Assembly: GCA_021234155.1 (NCBI GenBank)
Contig: JAJEKV010000041.1
Coordinates: forward strand, 1,924,447-1,988,446
DNA length: 64,000 nucleotides
Direction of reading: 5' to 3'
Origin: Isoetes taiwanensis
Taxonomy: Eukaryota; Streptophyta; Lycopodiopsida; Isoetales; Isoetaceae
Notes under the pieces: model-generated
Database searches by the model: none
The model's input: only the letters and a program-made list of their open reading frames with translations
What the model was told of the DNA's origin: nothing
Program-made: the position numbers and the translations under genes
Shown here: in pieces, positions 52,640 through 64,000 of the stretch
How the letters are laid out: every line of letters begins with the position of its first letter
Position numbering within the stretch: the first letter of the stretch is position 1

Positions 52640-53150
52640 CATTTGCATTCATAAAAGGATCTGGTAGATAGAATCTGGCCAGATTGATGTGCACTTATCC
52701 TTTCAGCATCAAGAAGGACTTGTGCATCAGAACAAGCATGGCCTTCGAACATGAGGAGATCCTTCTTTTTCAAATGGACCAGATGGTCCATCCATGCCGA
52801 AGCCAAATGAAAGACTCTCTTTGCCAAGTTTTCTCAAAACTTGGATAGATTGCTAATAGCACCTGTTGGCTATTCAAATTGCAGCGAAAAAGGTCTTAAA
52901 GCCACAACCAAGCAGACCTGACATGTTGACATAGGAAGAAGCAATGTTCAATCATCTTGTCCCTCGATGCACATAAGGGACAAACTCCACACTGCTTTTT
53001 GATGCACCCTAGGAATGATCAAAGGCACTTTGCTGAAAACCTCTGCAGCAAGTAGGATCTTGTACATGGAATTCACCAACTTATCTATTTTGACACGACC
53101 ATGACCTCCCAAAGCCGGGGAGGGGATCATCGATGCTACTATTGGAGGAA
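52640..53150 (-). pseudogene. L1-like LINE C-terminus (zf-RVT region), minus strand, copy B
   Basis: Counterpart of 29335-29830. Here the tail frame (52627-52827) is longer and reads MAKRVFHLASAWMDHLVHLK followed by KDLLMFEGHACSDAQVLLDA, because copy B retains about 25 bp near 52716-52740 that copy A lacks. Confidence 0.7.
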
Positions 53151-54155
53151 GAGCTGAAGATACTTTCTGTTAAATAGCCCCGTCCCATCTTAAGAGGAGG
53201 GAGTTAGCAAAGCACCATTTGAATCGTGATCTAAGTATTACACCAATCATAAATCATACACATTACACTGCCCGTGAGTCAATGGATGGTGAAGCTACCG
53301 GGAGAAAACCACCATCAAAGGATTCACCAACAACTTCGCAGCGATATAAAGTGTGTGCAAGTTGGTGAAAATGAAACATAGAACGTATAATCTTTTCATG
53401 CAATAAGCAAGCCCTTGAGAAAAGCAAAGCATTAGGGTATGTTATTCTTGGGCAAAATAGTGTGCCCGAGGGGAGGAGGGCCTAATAGATGGAGACCCAA
53501 AAGAGATACACATCTATAAAAGGCTGATAAACAAGATGGGAGCCCGAGATCGTCCATTATTCACAATTCTTCAAATGATCTTGGAGATCATCTTACTTTG
53601 CAAAAGAAAGTTGATCATCCTAAGGCTGCCAAAAGGCTTTGCAACACCCAACTGACTTTGACAGCATCGCCATCCCATGTCCCCCCACTTCAAATGAAGT
53701 TCTTCACAAACCTGATTATGACCTCACTTTTTGACCGTGATGCTATGAATGAAGCCCTATACACATGTGTCTCGCTAAGGGTGACTTAGCCACAACAATT
53801 CTCGATCCGCGCCATGGATGGCTTAACGATTGGGCCACCAAAGAGACGCTTTAAACCTTCCTTAATCAACGCCTCCCAAGCGGCCCGGATGAGATATGAA
53901 CATAGAGATACCAAGAAGTTTGGTTGCTTTACCATGGGGAAGAACCTTCCACGAAAAAGCAATAACACATATGTAACTGGAGAGCCCAATGCCCATATTG
54001 TCATACACTTTTGGGCAAAAGTATGCTGGTGGGTTACAAATAAACGCGACGCAGCACCCAGCACCAAAGCACTTTCAAAGATTTTCAAAGACTCCAAACA
54101 CTTTCCGCCACTTTGCACCCAAAGACTTTTCAAAGAAGCAAGATACTTTCAAACA

Positions 54156-54194
54156 GGGTGCTAAAAGCATCGTCCTGACGATGCTTTTGCACCC
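54156..54194. repeat. Near-perfect palindrome present only in copy B
   Basis: GGGTGCTAAAAGCATCGTC, a 2-bp loop CT, then GACGATGCTTTTGCACCC. The arms match over 18 bp with one extra T. Copy A has different sequence at this place (30740-30830), so this is a structural difference between the copies. Confidence 0.8.
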
Positions 54195-54353
54195 CCACCA
54201 AAGATACTTTTGCCCTTTTGCCAACCAATAAAGATACCAGGTGCTAAAGAAAAAGAATCCAGCAACAAGATGGCATTCTATAAATTTTGCTAATCTGCCC
54301 TCAAAACAAGGAAAGACATATTGACTATAGACCTCCTATGACCCATTGTTCAT

Positions 54354-55040
54354 AGGAAGGAAGGAAGGAAGGAAGGAAGGAAGATTCTTTTATCGTCCGC
54401 GGAGGCCAATCAGCCTATGGGACCCAAATTACGCGAAGCCTGCAAAGAAGTCTTGCTGGGATTAAAAACACCCTTTAAGAGGGAAAAACCGAAGCAGCAA
54501 CAAACTGGCGGTAAACATACAAATATACATATACACATGAATTCCAGGCACCTCGGATAGGCCTTTAGACGCCGGAGGTGAGTCCCCAAATCCAAAACCT
54601 CCTGGAGGTAGGAGCCAAGGGATCGGCAATCTTGACTGAGAAGCCAGGCAATGGCACTGTGTCGCACCAAGAGAATATAGCGAGCCGACCGACTATAGGG
54701 CGGGCGACTCCGGAAGGCATGGCTTTAATCCTCAACAACCCCGGCAACACCGACAAAGCCCGCCTGGCGGCGGCCTCCAACCCACCGACCCGCCCTCAAG
54801 CCGAAGATTGCAGGGCCCTGCTCGAATGGGCTGGCGGTCCCAAGGCTTCTTCATGGGCAAACCGAGAATGCGAGGTAGAGCCGCGGGCCTCGAAACCGTG
54901 GTGGGGGTTTATGCCGCTTGTAGTGTGCCACCTTTACTCCTTCGAGCATGGTGGTCCCGAGAGCTTCCCGTGAAACAAGAGTCCAAGTAGCCCCCTCACC
55001 CTATCCCTACGGGCGTCATTGCACTCGACGCACCTATGGG
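54354..55040 (-). mobile_element. LINE 3' end, minus strand, with (TTCC)n tail, copy B
   Basis: Counterpart of 30986-31640 with a shorter GGAA run (54354-54382) and many small indels in the body. The end box (TTTTATCGTCCGCGGAGGCC at 54389) is intact. Confidence 0.75.
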
Positions 55041-56157
55041 AGTCCATGCAAGATCCTTCTGATTTTGGCAAAAATTGAGACATATACAACAATCCACGCT
55101 TTAAACATCATCACGAGTCAATGGGCAACCCTGATGGATGCTGCAACCATTTCACTTAGCAAGGGTGTGTGTCTATGTTCGGATGAGCCACAATTCCATT
55201 AGGTGAAATTGCCTAACCATCACCATACGTTGATGAAAGAAGGTCAATTATTTTTTGTCATTTATAGGTGTTTAAGTGATTTTTGAGGGAGAAAATAGAG
55301 GGGAAAACGAATAAGATGTGGGCAAATTTTTTTATCAATAAAAAACTTGTTATAATACTACACAATTGCATGAATCGAATGTTTTTGTCAATCTAGTACA
55401 AAAACTAAAGAGTTGATTGGGTCGAACCAATTACCAAAGATTTTGACCTCAAAATATGTGAATGTGAACATCTTGCAACCAAGGTGTACATCCATAAATA
55501 GATCAAGTATAGGTGAAAATCTTTTATATGTCCTAAAGGATTCTCTTAAAATGTTTTATGCATGCCAAAGTCATTGATGACAAACCAACCAACTATGTTA
55601 GAATTCACGTACAACAAACAAAGTTAGGGGCCACAAAAAGTTCCTTTTCCACTTTTTGTTTTTGTATGATTTATTTATATTTTTAAACGACCCATACATT
55701 TGAAAGTGCCATGGTCCCATAACCATAATGCGTTTGCAAAGCTACAAGGTGGTAAGAAGATAGAAATGGTTGGTGGAAAACGAAATGAATCAGATCACAG
55801 ATCACAGATCACGAACTTGATGTCGAAGACAAAGAGATCATATACATATACTTGTTGTTAGTACTCATAAAGGGTCTAGTACTCATGAAAGGTCATTATA
55901 TTCTAGATATGATATGATATGATATATGTGGGCCATGCATGGGAAAGTAAGCAAGGGCCTTTTTGTATATTTGCTCTTTTATTTAGACCAAGTTTCTCTT
56001 TCCATTAGTTGCTCTTTTGAGTTACATAGGTAGTAAGTCAATTGTGGAAAAGTAATGATAAGTTGCAGGTATGCACAAGTATATTTAAATATGGGAGGAA
56101 GCTCTTACACAAGGGGCTTTTCTTCTCCCTTGGAGGATCAACACCAAAGACATAATC

Positions 56158-59025
<2,868 letters not shown>

Positions 59026-59804
59026 AACAAGAAGAATATTTTAAGTATGTATAATAAAGATTATTAATGGAAAATGTATATATAAAGGAAAGTCAAGTGA
59101 ATTGAGCAAATCCACATTGTGTGATAATGCTTTCTTTCATGTTTACTATTATGAAATTACAACATATACATACAAGCCACTGCATTATAGCTAATTCCTG
59201 GCCCTTCAGCCCAGGACCTACCTAGAATATTCCATCTGAGGCTAAATCCTAGCCACTAAGATGGAAACCCTAAAACTGGAATGCCCACAGTACAAAAATA
59301 TACCTAAAAAAAGATTGAAAATGTTAACCTTGAGCTACTATCCACATTAGCAAAATAGAACATTCTATAGAGTAGAACTTGAATGCATAATGGTCAATGC
59401 TAATCTAATTTTTACACCGAAAAGCAGATGCCCCTAACTCAAATCCACAATAAAGAAAGCCAATTAGCAAGCGAATGGCTTTTTGAAATTGAACCCAAGC
59501 ATTTCCACAAAGCCAAAAAATTGAAATCATACCTGACATATTTGTATGCGCTCCTCAAGCTGACCTACATTCCAAGTTTTCCAAACCTGCAAGTTGAACA
59601 TGCAATCCAATATTGACAAGGCAAATCAAACCATCTGAAATTTGTAGATATAACAAAATAGGCTGACAGCGGAAGTCGTTATCACCCCCTATTTCTGTTT
59701 AATTGTCTAGACTACATAAACGGCCCAAATGGTCGCCTATGCATCAATTATTTTGAAGTCTGCCAAAATCAATTTTTTTCCTTTGGTATCAATTTAGAAT
59801 CATG

Positions 59805-61193
59805 CATAGTGCTTTATGTTAAAGTTAGTTGGGCGAAGTGCATTATGCCTAAACTTTGTGGGGGGCTGGGGATGATTCACTTTCTTCTCCAGAGCAAGGT
59901 GCTGATCTCTAAGTTCATGTGGCGGATTCTCAATAATGCCGATAATTCTCCAGGTCTGCGTCTCATTCACCAGTCTTTACAGAGGTGCATTTCCTTTGGC
60001 TCTCCATCCATTAAGCCTCTCCTCCCATGGGCATTATTCTATCCACTTTCTCCATATCCTAATGCATCTCCTTTCCTCAAGGGGTTGCTAGGCGCTTGGG
60101 AGACCGTGCGCACTTTGTTTCGGTCCATCCAATGGCCCCCACAGATCCTGACCGGTTGTTGGTGGATCCCTTTGGGTGGCGGTCATGCGATTGTCCCCGG
60201 GTCTCTTACGTCCATCCATTGACGCACGCGTCGGTGGCGGGCAGCAGTGTGCTCGCAGTATGCATGGTATAATGAGACAAGATTGTTGGCGTGGAATGAG
60301 TTCAAATTGAAGTTCCTTCTCGCGCCCGTTGGGGCCGGGAGCATATGGGAAAAAGTAGTCTGCTACACTTCCTCCACACCCACAAGGCGTGGCTCCCCGC
60401 TCCAGGTGGTTCATGGCGTTGTTAAGGAGGAGCACCCGTCGATGTATGTGGTCTGCTTCATCGATGTGTTGCCTCCATGCCGAGTGGCCTTTAGTTATCC
60501 CCGAGCCTCATCGAAAGGCGGTCACGGCGATGGGTATGGGATAAATTGCTTCATCCTAAGCTATCCATTTTATGGTGGCAGATCACTCATAGATGCGTCT
60601 TGGGTAAACCTTGTTGTTCATCGATTTCGTCCGAAGTCTCGTGATCCGCGCCCTCTTTGCACGCATAGAGGGATGAGACAATTGAGCCTTTGCTTTTCTT
60701 GTGTCACCATGTTCGGCCGCTTTGGCGTTGGCTTCGAAGTCTTTTCCATTGTGACTTGAATAGTCAAGAGGTCCTATTGTCGGGTCTATCCTAGTTCTTG
60801 GGACAAGTTGGCAAAGAGGGCTTTCCACTTAGCATTAGCTTGGATCATCTGGTCCATCTGGAAGAGACGAAATCTCCTCATCTTCAAGGGACAGCTCTTT
60901 TCAGATACGCAAGTGCTTAGCGATGCACGTAGTCGCATTGTGAAGGCATACAAATGTTCTTCCTTGAAGGATGACATCAAAAGTGTCATTTGGGAGCAAT
61001 ATCTTCAGATTCACACCTACTCATAGCAAACAGTTGTGCTCATGGTGATCTGTCTTCTCTGCTTTTCTATGTTATGTATATGGTGGGTAGTGTTGCTCTA
61101 GTGGATATCTTCTCCACTGGGTTTTGAGTCCCCCATGTACTCTTTGTATTCTTTTGAGTAATAAAGGTCCACGTTCATCAAAAAAAAAAAAAA
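59805..61193 (+). mobile_element. 5'-truncated L1-like LINE 3' end with poly-A
   Basis: Plus-strand frames read SWAKCIMPKLCGGLGMIHFL (about 59827), ISKFMWRILNNADNSPGLRL (about 59910) and later LALAWIIWSIWKRRNLLIF (about 60830), the typical C-terminal end of plant L1 ORF2 around the zf-RVT domain. Stops and shifts lie between. A 3' UTR with AATAAAGG (61160) leads to a 13-base A-run ending about 61193. There is no RT core: the copy is 5'-truncated, as is usual for L1. Confidence 0.8.
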
Positions 61194-61488
61194 TAGCGCT
61201 TTCTTATATTTCTACAAGAATTTAGCGCTGGCGGAGCCAGCGCTGTATGCACTGCTAATCTATGATGTATGCCCCCATGGCAGTTGAATTTTTATTCTAA
61301 TAGTTGTTGGTTATTCTAAAAGTGATTGTGCCTCAAGCCAATAGAACAAAGCAAATACAAACTAGTGAACTTCATTGTCTCTAGTCAAATGTGCCTAAAT
61401 GACGATGCCTCTGTAGCAAGTGTATATGCTCTTTTATAGTTAGGAACGTATTAACTATGGGCATGAATATTCTTTTAATCGCGGACAT
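61194..61488. other. Spacer with AGCGCT repeats and a perfect palindrome
   Basis: AGCGCT occurs at 61194, 61224 and 61239. The last two form the palindrome AGCGCTGGC-GGA-GCCAGCGCT (61224-61244). No gene seen. Confidence 0.6.
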
Positions 61489-63132
61489 TGTGACGCTCCC
61501 TGCTAAACGTACGGCGCCCGGCCGTACACTCGGCAGGAAATCCCCCATCCGGCTCAACAACCACATGGGCCCTTCGTCTACCCCGCACTCTGAGGTGACC
61601 CCTAGTGCGGGAAGGGAACACGAAGGTGTCTTGCGCGCCCTTCCCCTATGGGCTCCTATAACAGCGGGAGCGATAACACGTCAGAACTAGCATCAACATA
61701 TACAAATACTACCTGAAGGGTAGTGCATCACTCATAATCCAAGGCAAAGATGATAATCACGAACCATAAAACATGAGAGCTCCTACGACTGCACTCGTAA
61801 GGAGGATGGTAACGGCCTGGGCCTCAAGATAGAGCGGCCAGGAGTCATGGCAATGGCGTAGGGCTGGCATAAGAACAATGGCTAGGGTTGACCACTCCAT
61901 CCGCCCCTCATTGCATACTTTGCGTGGATGGGCTAGATCAGGCTCGACAGCCGGGACTCTAGCCTTAGGATCACGCAACCCCATGGCATCACCCATCGGG
62001 ACTACTCGGTTGCATCTCCCCTTGGTCGATGAGGCAGGAAGGGTTGCATCTCCCCTTCCCGGGGTCTAGAGGTGCGGGCGGCTAGAGAATAAATTGGCGA
62101 CACACGATTCTGTACCACTGAACCCCAAAGCGAGCCAAGCCAACACTTGCAGCTCTCCGAGGCGGAACAACACCATTGCCCGGGGAGGTGTCGGACCCAT
62201 GCCCGCCCACCACGAGGTGGCCCGACCATAAGCCTAGCCCACTATGGGATCCCCAAGCCCCCCACTCGGCAGGGATCCTCCCTCCACTTTCCCTCTAGCC
62301 CTGTTATATGGTGCTGAGTCATATCATAGCCTCAATAGCCTGGTGGGCTCCTATGCACAGGCCGCAACTAATAGGAACTAAGGGATCTACCCTAGGCCTA
62401 GGAGCATACTACATATGGCTCTAGGTCTCTACCCCCCATTCCCAATACAAGAGGAGCAAACATGATCAACCATCATCACATAATCATCACATCATGAGAA
62501 TAATCATAAGAAGAACATCTTAACCTAATCATACAAATCTAACTAATAGTTAGGGTTCCTTGATTAGGGTTCAAGATGTTGAATATGGGTTCTAGGATGG
62601 CTCTACTCTAGATACAAAATACTAGCATATCTGGAATGCTAATTTCCAGATGAGCTATCACAACCACTATCCTACATACCTGCTCAAGCTCTCCCTCCAG
62701 ATCCGTGTGCCTCCATGGTCTCCAGAGCTCACGAGATGCCGCTCCTACTCCAAGAGCGAGTCTACCACCTTGGGGCTCTTGCACCGGTCTATGCCACAAC
62801 AAGCGATGTTCAAGCGGGGTTTGAGCAGTAGGCGAGTCTCACGGGTGCTAGGGCTGGAAAGAGGTCTAGGGTTAGGGTTTATGCCTATATGAGTTAGGTC
62901 CACCTAGGATGCCGCGTGGCACCAACGGGTGAGTCATTGGTGCGGTGCCCCAATAGGTTAAAGGCCACGTGGATAATGGCTTTAACCTATGGTTGGCTAA
63001 GTTATGAGAATAACTTAGCCATGCCCCTAGTGCCACAATCTATGGTATACAAGGCTATGAAGATAGACTTGTATGGTATGGAGATCGAGGAATATATGTA
63101 TTTATGGCTTATGTTCCTACGGACCCGTCACA
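61489..63132 (-). repeat. 3' LTR (1644 bp) of a minus-strand LTR retrotransposon
   Basis: On the minus strand it starts TGTGACGGGTCCG (63132) and ends GGGAGCGTCACA (61489), giving 7-bp terminal inverted repeats TGTGACG/CGTCACA. A polypurine tract lies directly upstream. It is GC-rich, unlike its surroundings, and without a meaningful open frame. The element must continue to the right beyond the window. Confidence 0.8.
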
Positions 63133-63146
63133 TTCTCCCCCCTTAG
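63133..63146 (-). other. Polypurine tract of the right-hand LTR element
   Basis: On the minus strand CTAAGGGGGGAGAA directly before the LTR start TGTGACG. Confirms LTR identity and orientation. Confidence 0.8.
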
Positions 63147-64000
63147 GACAATGTCGTCCTCAAAGATTGCGCTAAAGGTGACGAACCTACCTTATGCCTG
63201 CACAAAGCAACAACATGTCATAACCTTTAGTTTAGTTTAGCAATCAAGTTTTATTAGTTCAAGTCAAAATTTAGGCTATATTTGTACTTATACAAAATTA
63301 TATAGCCTTAACACGGTTATTTCACGATAATTCAAAACATTATGGTAAGAGTTATTAGGGTTCATAATCTAAATTATGGCTCTCCCTATCTTCAGAATCG
63401 CCTCCTCGTTGAGGTCCACCTTCTACTTGCCCGCAAAAGGAGCACATTACGTTAGTTTAGTTAATAATTTGTGGTTTTAGGGGACCCCCTTACCTCCTTG
63501 AGTCGAACCATCGACTCAAGGTTGTCCTACTACCTTGCCCAAGATCATGGCCCTTTCGGATTTGAGCTTAAGGATCATTTAAGATGCTCCCATCATCGCC
63601 ATGATGATGAAAGTGCTACCTTGTACTTTCGGTTGCGGTGCCGAGTACCCTTAGTGCATCATGCCCCGCGGGTTTGAAGCTAGGGAGCGTCTCACGATCC
63701 CATCATCGGCGCATGATCACTTTAACCCTCACCATGACCCTCCTACGGCCCGGTGTGCATTACCCGATCGTGGCATAGAGATCATCCGATCGATGTCCCA
63801 TCATAAGCCCACTATGCCTCATTCCTCACTCACATGACCCTAATGGTCATGCGCACCTCTTTAGTGCGTGTGGCCTAGAAAGAATGCCCTAAAGGTGTAT
63901 CCCATCGCCAGCCCACGATCCAAGGTTTCGCACATGCACCCTAGTAACTAGAATGCATGCCCGGGCTTAAACTAACTAACAACATACTAGCTAACCACGG
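63147..64000 (-). mobile_element. 3' internal region of the right-hand LTR element (start only)
   Basis: The minus strand next to the polypurine tract reads TTTGAGGACGACATTGTCCT, which can encode FEDDIVL; many plant gypsy polyproteins end with a similar acidic motif just before the polypurine tract. Beyond that no frame is long and no domain is recognisable up to the window edge. Confidence 0.45.

Overview
This is plant nuclear DNA. The evidence is two intron-rich plant-type enzyme genes (a malic enzyme and a class-3 aldehyde dehydrogenase), a PPR gene relic, LTR elements with a plant initiator-Met-tRNA primer site, and LINEs whose 3' tails are short tandem repeats. The species cannot be fixed from the sequence. 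The AT-rich background, the LINE types and the PPR relic fit any vascular plant. Most reading frames are broken. Many differences between duplicated segments look like consensus error as much as mutation.

Layout. (1) 1-9387 is a head-to-head pair of Ty3/gypsy-like LTR elements of one LTR family. The 3' end of a plus-strand element, with its LTR at 2749-3289, abuts the integrase of a minus-strand element (gag, protease, RT, RNase H, integrase from right to left, 5' LTR at 8800-9387). (2) 9388-11950 is the body and 3' end of a plus-strand LINE ending in a (TCTAT)n tail. (3) 11951-13028 is AT-rich and has no recognisable gene. (4) 13029-36617 and 36618-60014 are two direct tandem copies (A and B) of one segment of about 23.5 kb. 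In order, each copy holds: a PPR relic; a plus-strand L1-like LINE split by a non-autonomous LTR element (about 5.6 kb in copy A, 5.5 kb in copy B) whose 5-bp target duplication is still visible in copy A; low-complexity DNA with poly-T modules and a GATA microsatellite; a minus-strand malic enzyme gene; minus-strand LINE remnants; and a plus-strand ALDH3 gene. (5) 59805-61193 is a 5'-truncated L1 3' end with a poly-A tail, whose first part is also the right edge of the duplication. (6) 61489-64000 is the 3' LTR (1644 bp), polypurine tract and start of the internal region of a further minus-strand LTR element.

Main points. The malic enzyme frame is open through 18 exons (587 codons) in copy A only. 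The ALDH3 frame is open through 10 exons (481 codons) in copy B only. Each gene is frame-broken in the other copy. Differences between the copies cluster at CAG/CTG trinucleotides and are densest next to the A/B junction. That raises a real alternative: two uncollapsed haplotypes or contig ends with methylation-linked base-calling error, rather than a true tandem duplication. The malic enzyme also lacks residues that are normally essential in the family. No operon, CRISPR array, RNA gene or prokaryotic system was found.
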